From Sphingobium sufflavum (lineage in GTDB: Bacteria > Pseudomonadota > Alphaproteobacteria > Sphingomonadales > Sphingomonadaceae): 64,000 nucleotides of DNA. This document shows, one piece after another, positions 25,828 to 35,737 of the stretch. The DNA is taken from NCBI RefSeq assembly GCF_021403115.1, contig NZ_JAJSSH010000002.1, positions 186,001-250,000 on the forward strand. The letters run 5' to 3'. The notes under the pieces are model-generated. The model did no database searches, had not been told where the DNA came from, and was given only the letters and a program-made list of their open reading frames with translations. Numbering within the stretch: position 1 is the stretch's first letter; every line of letters begins with the position of its first letter. The translations under genes were made by a program, and so were the position numbers.

Positions 25828-26382
25828 TCACGCTGCGATGGTCAGCCACGGCCAGCGCCGCCGATAGCTCTCTGCCTTCTGGCGGAACAGCTCCGGCTTG
25901 GGATGGAGCGGGTTCATGTCCAGACGCCCGGCGGCCAGATCGTCCAGGCCATTGGGAGTGTAGAGAGCGCCGTTCTGTACGTCGATGCCGACACAGGTGC
26001 AGGCAATAAGGTAGCGGTCGATTCCCGCCCGTGAAGAGGGAAGCTGGGGATAGTCGCTGCCGAAGCGCGCCGGATACCAGAGGTGGACGCGCGCCTGATT
26101 GCGGGTTTCGATCCTGACCGGCAGGTCGGCCATGGCGTCGGCGACCCGGCGGATGACGCGGTCCTCCGCCTCCCACGACAGATCCCGGTCATCATGGTAG
26201 AAGAGGTCATAATCCTGGACGCCCCAATCGGCGGCTTGTCCAGACAGCCGGTTCCACACGGCCTGAAACAGGCAGCCGGCGGTCAGCAGGCAATCCGGCA
26301 GCCCCAGTTCGGGCAGTCGGGCCAGCAACTGCCCATTGACCCTGTTGCGCAGAATATCGTCCTTGAACTCCAGATCGGTCAT
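25828..26382 (-). CDS. Nucleotidyltransferase family protein (NTP_transf_6-like)
   Basis: A 184-residue protein resembling the DUF925/NTP_transf_6 family. The conserved core is LTAGCLFQAVWNRLSG, then the acidic DWGVQDYDLFYHDDRDLSWEAED with the paired aspartates of a nucleotidyltransferase site, and later GIDVQNGALYTPNGLDDL and HPKPELFRQKAESYRRRWPWL. Reaction and substrate are unknown for the family. It lies in line with the nitroreductase gene, 169 bases apart. Confidence 0.87.
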   Translation of the reverse strand: MTDLEFKDDILRNRVNGQLLARLPELGLPDCLLTAGCLFQAVWNRLSGQAADWGVQDYDLFYHDDRDLSWEAEDRVIRRVADAMADLPVRIETRNQARVHLWYPARFGSDYPQLPSSRAGIDRYLIACTCVGIDVQNGALYTPNGLDDLAAGRLDMNPLHPKPELFRQKAESYRRRWPWLTIAA

Positions 26383-26460
26383 AGGGGCGGGAATAGCATG
26401 GCTACCCCCGCCTTCAAGCCTGCCGGACCGCTCCCGGCGCCTTCCCTCCGCTGTCGTGCC

Positions 26461-27267
26461 TCAATGCGCGATCACCAGCGGCACCGGCGTTTCCTCGATC
26501 AGCGTCCAGGTCGTGCCGCCGAACAGCCGTTCGCGCAGGCGGCCATGGCCATAGCTGCCGATTACGCCCCAGTCCGCCGCGAACAGCGCGTCGCGCAACT
26601 GCGTGCTGACCGCCCGGCCGCTGTCGCCGGTCCGCGCCACGACCTCCGCCGTCACCTGGCATCCATGGCGGGCGAGGTAACGGGCGGCATGGTCCGGGTT
26701 TGCCGGGGTGTCGCCGCCCTCGATGGTCAATATCTCCACTGATCCCGCCCGTTTCAGCAGGGGCAGCGCGGCGCGGATCGACGTAGCGGCGGTTGCGGAC
26801 CCGTTCCAGCCGACGATAGCCCGGCCGCCGATGTCGAACCCGCGCTGTTCCGGGGGCACCACCAATATGGGCGCCGTCACCGACTGGGCGACGCGGCCGG
26901 GCAGGTCACCCTGGTCGATCAGGCCGGGCGCGCCCTTGCTGCTCATCACCACCAGATCGACGAGTCGCGCCGCCTCCGCCAGCGAATGGCCGAAATCGCC
27001 CTGCGCCCGCTGCCATTCGTGGGAGACGCCTTCCCCCTCCAGCCGCTGTTGCAGGCGGTGGATGTTGCGGTCCTCCCGGTCGCGCTCGACGGTCAGCACG
27101 GTCGCCTGCGCGCCGATGCCCGCGCCATAGGCGTCCACCACCACGGGGATACGCACAAGGTCGAGGCACAGGAGATGCCCGTTGGTCGCCCGTGCGATGT
27201 CCAGCGCGCATTGCAGCCGCGCCTCCTGACCCGGATCGTCATGCACCATCAGCAGGATCGTCTTCAT
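26461..27267 (-). CDS. Tandem universal stress protein
   Basis: A 268-residue protein with two UspA-type domains. The first (about 1-140) opens with [13 protein letters not shown] and closes on the degenerate [15 protein letters not shown]...PILVVPP region. The second (about 150-268) has [22 protein letters not shown] and the ATP-binding signature [18 protein letters not shown] near the C-terminus. Only the second half has the full G-x2-G-x9-G motif, so ATP binding probably occurs there. The start follows GGAGACAGGCG; longer frames upstream are not supported. Confidence 0.92.
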   Translation of the reverse strand: MKTILLMVHDDPGQEARLQCALDIARATNGHLLCLDLVRIPVVVDAYGAGIGAQATVLTVERDREDRNIHRLQQRLEGEGVSHEWQRAQGDFGHSLAEAARLVDLVVMSSKGAPGLIDQGDLPGRVAQSVTAPILVVPPEQRGFDIGGRAIVGWNGSATAATSIRAALPLLKRAGSVEILTIEGGDTPANPDHAARYLARHGCQVTAEVVARTGDSGRAVSTQLRDALFAADWGVIGSYGHGRLRERLFGGTTWTLIEETPVPLVIAH

Positions 27268-27337
27268 CGCCTGTCTCCTTCTGCGTCTTCTGCCCGGATG
27301 ATAGCACCAACTCCGCCGGGGAGGGGCGCAAATTACC

Positions 27338-27366
27338 TTGCCTTCGCGGGGACTCATCCGTATAGG
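27338..27366 (+). promoter_or_regulatory. Sigma70-like promoter of rpmI-rplT
   Basis: TTGCCT (-35) and TATAGG (-10) are spaced by exactly 17 bases. Transcription from here would give a leader of about 130 bases before rpmI, containing a three-helix structure. The motif order and the lack of a nearer promoter support the call. Confidence 0.6.
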
Positions 27367-27431
27367 CGCGCGTTCCCGTGCCGACCTGTCGGTGGGGAAA
27401 GCGATGGGACGGGCCGGCCAGTAGGGCTGCC

Positions 27432-27489
27432 GTGTCTGTCCGCAAGATCGTCTGCGGTCCCTTTTTACAAGGGGTGCCGCATCAGACAC
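27432..27489 (+). promoter_or_regulatory. Structured leader RNA upstream of rpmI (candidate r-protein regulatory element)
   Basis: Closing stem GTGTCTG (27432-27438) with CAGACAC (27483-27489), perfect 7 bp, encloses two hairpins: CCGCA (27440-27444) with TGCGG (27453-27457), and CCCTT (27459-27463) with AAGGG (27469-27473). The T-rich TTTTT follows the first hairpin like an attenuator. The closing stem abuts the AAGGAG ribosome-binding site of rpmI, so folding could hide or expose it. Known parallels exist for L20-controlled leaders in other bacteria; here it is inference. Confidence 0.5.
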
Positions 27490-27501
27490 AAGGAGACGAA
27501 A

Positions 27502-27705
27502 ATGCCCAAGCTCAAGACAAAGAGCGGTGTGAAGAAGCGCTTCAAGTTCACCGCCACCGGCAAGGTAAAGCATGGCGTCGCTGGCAAGCGTCACCGTCTT
27601 ATCAGCCACAACGCAAAGTATATTCGCCAGAATCGCGGCACTTCCGTGCTCGCCGACGCTGACGTTGCCCATGTGCGCCTCTGGGCGCCCTACGGCCTGA
27701 AGTAA
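27502..27705 (+). CDS. rpmI: 50S ribosomal protein L35
   Basis: Small basic 50S protein of 67 residues. The N-terminus [23 protein letters not shown] and [11 protein letters not shown] are typical of L35. The start follows a strong AAGGAG ribosome-binding site; an in-frame extension upstream is not supported. It is cotranscribed with rplT, 13 bases away, and is preceded by a structured leader. infC, its usual upstream neighbour, is absent here. Confidence 0.97.
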   Translation: MPKLKTKSGVKKRFKFTATGKVKHGVAGKRHRLISHNAKYIRQNRGTSVLADADVAHVRLWAPYGLK

Positions 27706-27718
27706 GGAGTAGAGACAC

Positions 27719-28081
27719 ATGGCACGTGTAAAACGCGGTGTAACGACGCGCGCGAAGCATAATCGCATTCTGAAGGCGGCAAAGGGCTATTATGGCCGCC
27801 GCAAGAATACGATCCGCGTCGCGCGCCAGGCCGTCGAAAAGGCCGGCCAGTACGCCTATCGCGACCGCAAGGTTAAGAAGCGCAGCTTCCGCGCTCTCTG
27901 GATCCAGCGCATCAACGCGGCTGTCCGCGCCGAAGGCCTGACCTATGGCGTGTTCATGCATGGCCTGAAGCTGGCGGGCGTCGAACTGGACCGCAAGGTT
28001 CTGGCCGACATCGCCATGCACGAAGGCGATGCGTTCAAGGGCATCATCGCCCAGGCCCGCGCGGCGCTGCCCGCGGCCTGA
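27719..28081 (+). CDS. rplT: 50S ribosomal protein L20
   Basis: 23S rRNA-binding assembly protein of 120 residues. Diagnostic segments are [29 protein letters not shown] and [13 protein letters not shown]. In several bacteria L20 autoregulates the rpmI-rplT mRNA, which makes the structured leader upstream of interest. An imperfect GC-rich terminator follows. Confidence 0.97.
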   Translation: MARVKRGVTTRAKHNRILKAAKGYYGRRKNTIRVARQAVEKAGQYAYRDRKVKKRSFRALWIQRINAAVRAEGLTYGVFMHGLKLAGVELDRKVLADIAMHEGDAFKGIIAQARAALPAA

Positions 28082-28097
28082 ACGGCACGACAGAGAT

Positions 28098-28134
28098 AAA
28101 GGGGGCGTCGGGCGAAAGTCCGGCGCCCTTTTTC
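28098..28134 (+). terminator. Intrinsic terminator after rplT
   Basis: AAAGGG...GCGTCGG pairs with CCGGCGCCCTTT (two-base bulge, one G-T wobble) around a GCGAAAGT-type loop, followed by TTTTT. It lies 17 bases after the rplT stop. Confidence 0.75.
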
Positions 28135-28157
28135 ATGTCTTGCGCTATGGGAGGGGC

Positions 28158-29162
28158 ATGGCGGTGCAGGTGACGGAATCGGGCGGGGCAGGAACGGACC
28201 GGGCGGGAATGTGTGCGATGCGGGTCGTCGCGCGGGCCATGGTGTTCGCGACGATTCCCGCCCTGTGCGTTGTGCTAGCCCTGTCCGTCCCGCCTGCGGC
28301 TGCTCCCGCCCGGTCCGCACCATCGGACCTGCCTCCGCTGCTGCCATCCCTGATGTCGGAGATGCTGGGCCGAGATGTCGGGGTGGAGGAACTGGCGGGG
28401 GGAGGCGGCAGTACCCCAGCGGAAACTGCATCCGAAATCGCGGCAGAAGCTGTGCCAACGGTCGACCCCCCGGTGGAGGCGGCTCCCGAACCTATACCGG
28501 CCGTGGCAATGGCAGGCGCTGCCCCGGCTATCACGGCGGAATCATCGCCGCCGGTCGCTGCCCCGCCTGAGTCGCGCGCATCGCCGGACGCCGGGCCTTC
28601 CACCGAGGCATCTGCGGCTGTCGATTACTTCGGCAATCCCGTCGAGGAAGGGCCTGCGCCCGCCGCCGCTTCCCCGGTAGCCGTGCCGTCCACCGAAGCC
28701 CCATCCGCACCGGCACCATTACCTCTCGCTGTGCCCGCCCCCCTCCCGCTGCCCAACGTCCCGGCCCCGGACATACAAGTCAGCGCCGCCGAACTGCTGC
28801 TGCGTGCCACGGACGGCAACGGTGTGAGCACCGACACCGCCACCACCGCCGTCCCCTATGTGGTCGGGCGCAATTGCTATCGCTGGTCGCTTCGCTTCGC
28901 ACCGGTGGAGGGCGATCTGTTGCTGACGGAGGAACTGCGGCTACCCGGTCCCGCGCGCAACTGGACCAATGCGGCGGACAGCGCGGTCAACCCGCAACGC
29001 TCCATCGCCGTCACGCCGCGCCATTTCGACGCGGCAAAGGGGGAGGCGTCCGCCGGCTGGTGCGTCGCCAAGGACGACCCGGTCGGCAGCTATCGCTACA
29101 TCATCCGGCAGGGCGACCGGGAGGTGGCCCGGCTGGATTTTACCGTCGGCGATTTGCTCTGA
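28158..29162 (+). CDS. Secreted Ala/Pro-rich protein, unknown
   Basis: A 334-residue protein with an N-terminal hydrophobic signal/anchor (about residues 22-48), a long low-complexity Ala/Pro/Glu region (about 55-215) and a compact C-terminal domain (about 230-334) with two cysteines (NCYRWSLRF and GWCVAKDD) and a closing [24 protein letters not shown] do not recognise the family. The linker suggests a domain tethered across the periplasm. It stands between rplT and pheS on the same strand; GGGAGGGG precedes the chosen ATG. Confidence 0.7.
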   Translation: MAVQVTESGGAGTDRAGMCAMRVVARAMVFATIPALCVVLALSVPPAAAPARSAPSDLPPLLPSLMSEMLGRDVGVEELAGGGGSTPAETASEIAAEAVPTVDPPVEAAPEPIPAVAMAGAAPAITAESSPPVAAPPESRASPDAGPSTEASAAVDYFGNPVEEGPAPAAASPVAVPSTEAPSAPAPLPLAVPAPLPLPNVPAPDIQVSAAELLLRATDGNGVSTDTATTAVPYVVGRNCYRWSLRFAPVEGDLLLTEELRLPGPARNWTNAADSAVNPQRSIAVTPRHFDAAKGEASAGWCVAKDDPVGSYRYIIRQGDREVARLDFTVGDLL

Positions 29163-29241
29163 CGCCAACAAATGCCTATCCGGGCGCCAAATCCCCAAAC
29201 GGGCGCCCGCGCGAGTCCCGAACAGACCAGAAGAGTATCGC

Positions 29242-30321
29242 ATGAGTGAAGTGGAAGCACTGAAGTCCGGCCTCGTCGCCGACATCGAATCGGCGGACAG
29301 CCTCGACGCGGTGGAGGCGCTGCGCGTCGGCGCGCTCGGCAAGCAGGGCGTGGTGACGGCGCTGCTCAAGACGCTGGGCGGCATGTCCCCCGACGAGAGG
29401 CTGGAAAAAGGTCCGCCGATCCAGTCCCTGCGTGAAGCCGTGACGGACGCGATCGCGACCCGCAAGGCCGCGCTGGAAACCGCCGCCCTCGACGCGCGCC
29501 TCGCGTCGGAGCGGGTGGACATGACGCTGCCCGCCGCCGAAGCGCCGCAAGGGTCGATCCATCCGGTCAGCCAGGTGATGGACGAACTGGCCGAAATCTT
29601 CGCCGACCTCGGCTTCACCGTCGCCACCGGGCCGGAGATTGAGGACGACTGGCATAATTTTACCGCGCTCAACATCCCGGAGACGCATCCGGCGCGCGCG
29701 ATGCACGATACCTTCTATTTCCCGGACAAGGATGCCGAGGGCCGCTCCATGCTGCTCCGCACCCACACGTCGCCGGTGCAGATTCGCGAGATGCTCAAGC
29801 ACAAGCCGCCGATCCGCCTTGTCGCGCCCGGCCGCGTCTATCGTTCGGACAGCGATGCGACCCACACGCCGATGTTCCACCAGATAGAGGGGCTGGTGAT
29901 CGACCGCGACATCCACCTCGGCCACCTCAAATGGACGCTCGAAACCTTTCTCAAGGCGTTCTTCGAGCGCGACGATGTGACCATCCGCCTGCGCCCCAGC
30001 TTCTTCCCCTTCACTGAACCGTCGATGGAGTTCGACGCCAGCTACAGCCTCGTCAATGGCCAGCGGGTGATGGGCGGCACCGACGGCTGGATGGAATTGG
30101 GTGGGTCCGGTATGGTCCACCCCAATGTCATCCGCAATTGCGGCCTCGACCCGGCGGAGTGGCAGGGCTTTGCCTTTGGCATCGGCGTCGATCGTCTCGC
30201 CATGCTGAAATATGGCATGAACGACCTGCGCGCCTTCTTCGACGGCGACCTGCGCTGGCTCAAACATTATGGATTTTCGGCGCTCGACGTGCCCACGCTG
30301 TCAGGAGGAGTCGGCGCATGA
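29242..30321 (+). CDS. pheS: Phenylalanine-tRNA ligase alpha subunit
   Basis: Catalytic alpha subunit (359 residues) of the heterotetrameric class II synthetase that charges tRNA-Phe. Residues 1-90 form the coiled-coil tRNA-binding arm; class II motifs include [34 protein letters not shown], the motif 2 arginine in [21 protein letters not shown] and motif 3 [17 protein letters not shown]. The start chosen gives the normal N-terminus [15 protein letters not shown]. Its stop overlaps the pheT start by four bases. Confidence 0.97.
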   Translation: MSEVEALKSGLVADIESADSLDAVEALRVGALGKQGVVTALLKTLGGMSPDERLEKGPPIQSLREAVTDAIATRKAALETAALDARLASERVDMTLPAAEAPQGSIHPVSQVMDELAEIFADLGFTVATGPEIEDDWHNFTALNIPETHPARAMHDTFYFPDKDAEGRSMLLRTHTSPVQIREMLKHKPPIRLVAPGRVYRSDSDATHTPMFHQIEGLVIDRDIHLGHLKWTLETFLKAFFERDDVTIRLRPSFFPFTEPSMEFDASYSLVNGQRVMGGTDGWMELGGSGMVHPNVIRNCGLDPAEWQGFAFGIGVDRLAMLKYGMNDLRAFFDGDLRWLKHYGFSALDVPTLSGGVGA

Positions 30322-32702
30322 AATTCACCCTCAACTGGCTCCGTGAGCATCTCGACACCAGCGCATCGCTGGACGACATACTGAGCGCGCTGACCGACGT
30401 CGGACTGGAGGTCGAGGGCGTTGAAAGCCCTGCCGAGAAGCTGACCGGTTTCCGCGTCGCGAAAATTCTCACCGCCGCCCCGCATCCGCAGGCGGACAAG
30501 TTGCAGGTGCTGACCGTCGATCAGGGTGACGGCACGCCGCCGTTGCAGGTGGTGTGCGGCGCGCCCAACGCGCGTGCGGGCCTGATCGGTGTGTTCGGTG
30601 TCGAGGGCGCGGTCGTGCCGTCCAACGGCATGGTGCTGCGGAAGGCGGCGATTCGTGGTGTCGAATCCAACGGCATGATGTGTTCCACGCGCGAGCTGGA
30701 ACTGGGTGAGGATCATGACGGCATCATCGAGCTTCCCGCCGATGCACCTGTCGGCACCGCCTTTGCCGATTATGCCGGTCTGGACGACCCCATCATCGAC
30801 GTGTCGGTCACGCCCAACAAGCAGGATTGCATGGGCGTGCGCGGTATCGCGCGCGATCTCGCGGCAAAGGGCCTCGGCACGCTGAAGCCGCTCGCCATTC
30901 CCGCCATCGCGGAAAATGGCGCCGGTCCCGACGTGCGGACCGACGATGCGGACGGCTGCCCCGCTTTCTTCGCCCGCTCGGTGGAGGGTGTCGCCAATGG
31001 CGCGTCGCCGGAGTGGATGCAGGTCCGCCTCAAGGCCATCGGGCAGAAGCCAATTTCCGCGCTGGTGGACATCACAAACTACATCACTTTTGACCTTGGC
31101 CGTCCGCTCCATGTCTATGACCGGGCGACGCTCAACGGTCCGCTCGTGGCGCGCAGGGCCGTGCCGGGTGAGCAGGTGCTGGCGCTGAATGGAAAGACCT
31201 ACACCCTGCCCGAAGGCGCGACCGTCATCGCGGACGCCGATGGCGCGCATGACATTGGCGGCATCATGGGCGGCGAGCGGTCGGGCGCGCAGGCCGGGAC
31301 GACCAGCGTCCTGATCGAATGTGCTTATTTCACCCCGGAAAGCATCGCGCGCGCCGGGCAGGCGCTCGGCCTCACCTCCGACGCGCGGCAGCGGTTCGAA
31401 CGGGGCGTTGACCCGGCGTTCCTGGCCGATGGCCTCGACATCGCAACCGACTATGTGCTGCGCCTGTGCGGCGGCACCGCCAGCGCCATGACCCGCGCGG
31501 GGGAGCCTCCCGTGGCGGCAAAGAGCATCGCCTATGACCCGGCCCTGTCGGCGCGTCTCGGCGGCATCGACCTCGCCCCCGCCGATCAGCAGGGGATCCT
31601 CGAACGGCTCGGCTTCATTGTCGGCGCGGACTGGACCGTGACCGTGCCGAGCTGGCGCCGCGACGTGGATGGCCCCGCCGATCTGGTGGAGGAGGTCATC
31701 CGCATCCATGGCATCGACAATGTGGCCTCCGTGCCGCTGCCGCGCGTACCGGGCGTCGCCCGCCCGACCGCCACGCCGGAACAGCTTGTGGAGCGCCGCG
31801 TCCGCCGCGCCGCCGCCGCGCGCGGTTTCAACGAGGCAGTGAACTGGTCCTTTCTCTCTGAAAAGGAAGCTGCCGCCGTGGGCGGGGGGGACTGGACGCT
31901 GGCCAACCCCATTTCCGAAGACCTCAAGGTCATGCGGCCCTCGCTGCTGCCCGGCCTGCTGTCCGCCGCCGCGCGGAACGCGGCGCGCGGCGCGACCGCC
32001 ATCCGCCTGTTCGAGGTCGGCCGCCGCTATTTCCGCAACGAGGATGGTACGAGCCGGGAGCGGCTGACGCTGGGCTTCGTGCTGGCCGGGGACAAGTCGC
32101 CCCGCAATTGGCAACAGGGCAAGGCAGCGCCCTTCTCGGCCTTCGACGCCAAGGCGGAAGTGCTGGCCCTCCTCGCCGCCGCCGGTGCGCCGGTCCAGAA
32201 TCTCCAGATGATGGGGGATGCGGGCGCCAGCTATCATCCCGGCCAGTCCGGCACGCTGCGGCTTGGTCCCAAGACGGTGCTGGCCGCCTATGGCGTGCTG
32301 CACCCCACGCTGGCCCGGACGTTCGACCTGTCGGGGCCGGTGGTTGCGGGCGAGCTGTACCTCGACGCCGTCCCGCTGAAGCGCAAGAGCGGCTTCATGC
32401 GCCCGGCCTATGCGCCGCCCGCGCTTCAGGCGGTGACGCGCGACTTCGCTTTCCTGGTGCCGGAAACGGTGGAGGCGGATGCGCTGGTCCGCGCGATCCG
32501 GGGTGCGGACAAGGGCAGCATCGTCACCGCCCGCCTGTTCGACATGTTTGCCGGGCAGGGCGTGCCGGAAGGGCAGAAAAGCCTCGCCGTGGAGGTCACG
32601 CTCCAGCCGGGAGAAAAGAGCTTTGCCGAGGAGGAGCTGAAGGCCATTTCCGACAAGGTCGTGACGGCGGCGGAGAAGCTGGGCGGCGTCCTGCGGGGAT
32701 AG
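30318..32702 (+). CDS. pheT: Phenylalanine-tRNA ligase beta subunit
   Basis: Beta subunit of 794 residues with tRNA-recognition and editing functions. In order: N-terminal EMAP-like tRNA-binding domain (about 40-150, ending near [10 protein letters not shown]), the B3/B4 editing domain (about 200-385; [18 protein letters not shown]), B5 (about 395-470), the inactive class II-like core (about 480-690) and the C-terminal FDX-ACB anticodon-binding domain (about 700-793; [16 protein letters not shown]). Overlapping start and stop imply translational coupling to pheS. Confidence 0.97.
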   Translation: MKFTLNWLREHLDTSASLDDILSALTDVGLEVEGVESPAEKLTGFRVAKILTAAPHPQADKLQVLTVDQGDGTPPLQVVCGAPNARAGLIGVFGVEGAVVPSNGMVLRKAAIRGVESNGMMCSTRELELGEDHDGIIELPADAPVGTAFADYAGLDDPIIDVSVTPNKQDCMGVRGIARDLAAKGLGTLKPLAIPAIAENGAGPDVRTDDADGCPAFFARSVEGVANGASPEWMQVRLKAIGQKPISALVDITNYITFDLGRPLHVYDRATLNGPLVARRAVPGEQVLALNGKTYTLPEGATVIADADGAHDIGGIMGGERSGAQAGTTSVLIECAYFTPESIARAGQALGLTSDARQRFERGVDPAFLADGLDIATDYVLRLCGGTASAMTRAGEPPVAAKSIAYDPALSARLGGIDLAPADQQGILERLGFIVGADWTVTVPSWRRDVDGPADLVEEVIRIHGIDNVASVPLPRVPGVARPTATPEQLVERRVRRAAAARGFNEAVNWSFLSEKEAAAVGGGDWTLANPISEDLKVMRPSLLPGLLSAAARNAARGATAIRLFEVGRRYFRNEDGTSRERLTLGFVLAGDKSPRNWQQGKAAPFSAFDAKAEVLALLAAAGAPVQNLQMMGDAGASYHPGQSGTLRLGPKTVLAAYGVLHPTLARTFDLSGPVVAGELYLDAVPLKRKSGFMRPAYAPPALQAVTRDFAFLVPETVEADALVRAIRGADKGSIVTARLFDMFAGQGVPEGQKSLAVEVTLQPGEKSFAEEELKAISDKVVTAAEKLGGVLRG

Positions 32703-32756
32703 ATCGATGGGACGGGGAGCGGGGTTGCAACCTCGCCTCCCTCCCCCCTATGCGGA

Positions 32757-33035
32757 TCAGTCCGTGCGCGGTCCGACCGGCGTGCTGAGCGCATAGGCCA
32801 GCACAGAGGATTGCACAGACGACTGCTGTCCATTTTCATGGATCAGGGTCGACCGGCCAAAGGCGGGGGTGAGCGCCACCGCCGTCACCGTATCCACCCA
32901 GGCATGCAGCACCGCCCGCACATGGGCGACCGCGCTGCCTTCCGTGACAGCGGTGCCGGACACCTCCAGCTCTGCGGCAAGTTCCAGCACATGGTCGATC
33001 GCTGCCTGAACCTTGCTCAATTCATCGCTGCTCAT
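32757..33035 (-). CDS. Small hypothetical protein
   Basis: A 92-residue soluble protein with an N-terminal helix (ELSKVQAAIDHVLELAAELEV), then a mixed region ending in VGPRTD. A strong GGAGGAGCGACC ribosome-binding site precedes the ATG, which supports real translation. No family recognised. It lies alone, convergent with pheT and upstream of the two-component genes on the same strand. Confidence 0.6.
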   Translation of the reverse strand: MSSDELSKVQAAIDHVLELAAELEVSGTAVTEGSAVAHVRAVLHAWVDTVTAVALTPAFGRSTLIHENGQQSSVQSSVLAYALSTPVGPRTD

Positions 33036-33116
33036 GGTCGCTCCTCCGATTTTCGCCCGATGTGGGCCGGGCGGAGGATTTAGGCAAGCCGCTCCGGCGA
33101 TCTATGGGGACGGAAT

Positions 33117-34475
33117 TCACGCCCTCGGCAGGCAGAGGCGCACCATCAGTCCGCCCAGATCCTCGCTCTCGTCCAGAGCGACATCGCCGCCATAGATTTC
33201 CGCCACGTCCCGCACGATGGCGAGGCCGAGGCCCGTGCCCGGCTTGCCCGTGTCCAGCCGCGCGCCCCGGTCGAAGATGCGCTCCCGCTCGGCGGGTGGG
33301 ATACCGGTGCCGTCATCCTCCACCAATATGTCGATCATGTGCCCGCGCTGCGCCACGGTGACGAAGACGCTACCACCGCCATATTTGGCCGCGTTCTCGA
33401 CCAGGTTGCCCAGCATCTCCTCCAGATCCTGCCGCTCCACGCGCACCGCCGCCTCCTGATCGCCGTCGCGGTCGATGCGGGTGTCGGGATAGAGGCGGGA
33501 GACGGCCCGCTCCACCGCTTCGAGCGAGGGCCAGACCTGCGCCCGCGCCTGCGCCGCGCCCCGCCGCCCGACGGCGCGGGCGCGGGCGAGGTGATGGTCG
33601 ATCTGCCGCCGCATCGTTGCCGTCTCGCGCAGCACCGTGGGGGCGAGGTCCGGCGAGTTGGCGCCCGCCGCATTCATCACCACGGTCAGCGGCGTCTTGA
33701 GTGCATGGGCGAGGTTGCCCGCATGGGTACGCGCTTCCTCCGCCTGCTGCTCGACATGGTCCAGCAGGCCGTTGAGTTCGTCGACCAGCGGACTGACTTC
33801 GCGGGGCAGGGGTTCGGTGATCCGCGCCTTCTCCCCGTCGCGCATCCGGGCGATCTCCTGCCGGATCTTGCGCAGTGGACGGATGCCGTAGAACACCTGG
33901 AGCGCGGCGAGGATGACGAGGCCGATGCCCAGCGCGGCGAAGCTTTGCGTCAGGGTGGTCCGCAGCGCCTTGATCTGCGCGTCGAGGCCGCCGCGCGCCT
34001 GCGCCACGATGAAGATCCAGCGCGTCTTGCTGCCCGGCAGGATCACCTCCTGCTGCATGACGCGCAGCGCCTCTCCGGGGAATTCCGCGCTGTCATGCGC
34101 GCTGAAATCGGTGGTGCCAGGCGGCGAAACGCGCAGCGCCCGGTCCCACAGCGACCGCGACCGCCAGTCCTCATGCCCCGTGCCGCTGATCTGGTAATAG
34201 AGGCCGCTGGCGGGTTCGAGGAACCGCTGGTCCGCCAGCGGGCGGTTGAACAGCACCTCTCCCTCCGGCCCGATCTCGGCGGAGGAGATCATCGCGGTCA
34301 GCACATAGTTGAGGCCGTCATCGAAACTGCGCGTGACGGCGCTCACCAATATACGGTCCAGCCCGACGCCGCCGCCGACCAGCAATATGCCGATCCACAG
34401 CGCCGCGATGCCGATCATGCGCCGGCTCAGCGAGCCGGTGGAGCGGACCGGCGGGGTGGGGATCAGGTCGGTCAT
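33117..34475 (-). CDS. Sensor histidine kinase (PhoQ/OmpR-partner type)
   Basis: Inner-membrane kinase of 452 residues. TM1 (about 18-42) and TM2 (about 175-197) flank a periplasmic sensor domain of about 130 residues; a HAMP region (about 200-250) follows. The phosphoacceptor lies in NLAHALKTPLTVVMNAA, the HxLKTPL variant of PhoQ-like kinases. The N box is LEEMLGNLVENAAKYGGG, G1 VEDDGTGIP and G2 GTGLGLAIV. It is downstream of and probably cotranscribed with the response regulator, which it should phosphorylate. The signal is unknown. Confidence 0.95.
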   Translation of the reverse strand: MTDLIPTPPVRSTGSLSRRMIGIAALWIGILLVGGGVGLDRILVSAVTRSFDDGLNYVLTAMISSAEIGPEGEVLFNRPLADQRFLEPASGLYYQISGTGHEDWRSRSLWDRALRVSPPGTTDFSAHDSAEFPGEALRVMQQEVILPGSKTRWIFIVAQARGGLDAQIKALRTTLTQSFAALGIGLVILAALQVFYGIRPLRKIRQEIARMRDGEKARITEPLPREVSPLVDELNGLLDHVEQQAEEARTHAGNLAHALKTPLTVVMNAAGANSPDLAPTVLRETATMRRQIDHHLARARAVGRRGAAQARAQVWPSLEAVERAVSRLYPDTRIDRDGDQEAAVRVERQDLEEMLGNLVENAAKYGGGSVFVTVAQRGHMIDILVEDDGTGIPPAERERIFDRGARLDTGKPGTGLGLAIVRDVAEIYGGDVALDESEDLGGLMVRLCLPRA

Positions 34476-34514
34476 GCGGCCTGCATCTGCACATCGAATC
34501 TGCGGACAGGGTGA

Positions 34515-35180
34515 TTAATGCGCCGGTTCGTCGAGGCTGTAGCCAAGCCCGCGGATGGTGGAGATGACGTCCGCCCCCAGCTTCTTGCGGATACGCGTGA
34601 CGAACACTTCGATCGTGTTGGAATCCCGGTCGAAATCCTGATCGTAAATATGCTCGATCAACTCGGTGCGGCTCACCACCTTGCCCTTGTGGTGGAGGAG
34701 GTAGGAGAGCAGTTTATATTCCTGCGCCGTCAGCTTCACCGGCTCGCCCTTCAGCGTGACCCGGCCCGACCGTGTGTCGAGGCGTACGTCGCCCGCGATC
34801 AGCTCGCTCGACGCATTGCCCGATGCGCGGCGGATCAGGGCGCGCAGCCGGGCGATCAGCTCCTCCGACTGGAAGGGTTTGGCGAGATAATCGTCCGCGC
34901 CCGCGTCCAGCCCCGCCACCTTGTCCGACCAGCTGTCGCGGGCGGTGAGGACGAGGACGGGGAAGGCGCGGCCTTCCTTGCGCCAGCGGTCGAGCACGGT
35001 CAGCCCGTCGATCTCCGGCAGGCCGAGGTCGAGGACCACTGCGTCGTAATTTTCCGAGGAGCCGAGGAAATGCCCGTCCTCGCCATCGGTAGCGAGGTCC
35101 ACGGCATAGCCCGCCCCCTCCAGCGTGGCCTTGAGTTGCGGTCCGAGGGTGGGTTCATCCTCGACGATCAACAGACGCAT
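34515..35180 (-). CDS. OmpR-family response regulator
   Basis: A 221-residue DNA-binding regulator. The receiver domain has acidic residues E7-D8 and the phosphoacceptor Asp51 in VVLDLGLPEIDG, with the switch Lys in the LAKPF motif near residue 103. The winged-helix effector domain (about 125-218) shows LTAQEYKLLSYLLHHKGKVVSRTELIEHIYD and NTIEVFVTRIRKKLG. The PhoP/OmpR type matches the adjacent PhoQ-like kinase. It is 27 bases downstream of a PepSY-like gene. Confidence 0.96.
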   Translation of the reverse strand: MRLLIVEDEPTLGPQLKATLEGAGYAVDLATDGEDGHFLGSSENYDAVVLDLGLPEIDGLTVLDRWRKEGRAFPVLVLTARDSWSDKVAGLDAGADDYLAKPFQSEELIARLRALIRRASGNASSELIAGDVRLDTRSGRVTLKGEPVKLTAQEYKLLSYLLHHKGKVVSRTELIEHIYDQDFDRDSNTIEVFVTRIRKKLGADVISTIRGLGYSLDEPAH

Positions 35181-35207
35181 GCGTCCCTACTCCCAATAAT
35201 AATCTGA

Positions 35208-35573
35208 TTAGCGGCCTGCCCAGCCGATTATGTCGCCTGTCCGGCCGTCCACATCAACCCACACGACGTTGCGGTCGCGCATATATTTCAGGCGATAGCG
35301 GTTGCGGTCGGGCAGGAATTCCGATCCCAGATAGTCCGCATCGCCGCCCATCTGCGCCTCCACCCGGCGTTTGAGCACCGAGAAAGGCATGACATTGCCG
35401 TTGAGCATGGCGCGGCGTGCCGCATCCTGATCGCCGCGAAAGCGACCGGGCGGCAGGGCGGCCGGTCCCGATCCTGCCGGTCCCGACGAAGGCTGGGCCG
35501 AGGCGGTGATGGAGATCCCGTCCGCTGCCAGCGTGGCGGCGAGCGCCAGGATCGCAAGACGCTTTTTCATCAT
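35208..35573 (-). CDS. PepSY-like periplasmic protein
   Basis: A 121-residue exported protein. Residues 1-22 are a signal peptide (MMKKRLAILALAATLAADG). After a Gly/Pro-rich stretch, the C-terminal 60 residues resemble a single PepSY domain: LKRRVEAQMGGDADYLGSEF then NRYRLKYMRDRNVVWVDVDGRTGDIIGW. PepSY proteins next to two-component systems may modulate the kinase or inhibit peptidases. Two adjacent ATGs leave the start uncertain by a few residues; an upstream frame adds about 27 non-signal residues. It heads the PepSY-regulator-kinase cluster. Confidence 0.8.
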   Translation of the reverse strand: MMKKRLAILALAATLAADGISITASAQPSSGPAGSGPAALPPGRFRGDQDAARRAMLNGNVMPFSVLKRRVEAQMGGDADYLGSEFLPDRNRYRLKYMRDRNVVWVDVDGRTGDIIGWAGR

Positions 35574-35737
35574 GATTGTCATGACATAGCGCGGGGGCAT
35601 TGAACAGCCGCTGAATGGAGCGGTCGGCGGCGGTTCATTCTGGTCCCTTGTCACCGGTCGCTGTCACCGGTCCCTGTTTCCGCTCCTCGTCACCCGTCTT
35701 TGCGATTCCGGCGTACCGGTGCCGGAAAGCCCGATGG

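Noticed and set aside
30267..32303. A 678-residue minus-strand frame opposite pheT
   Set aside because: Shadow of the intact phenylalanyl-tRNA synthetase beta subunit; no motifs.
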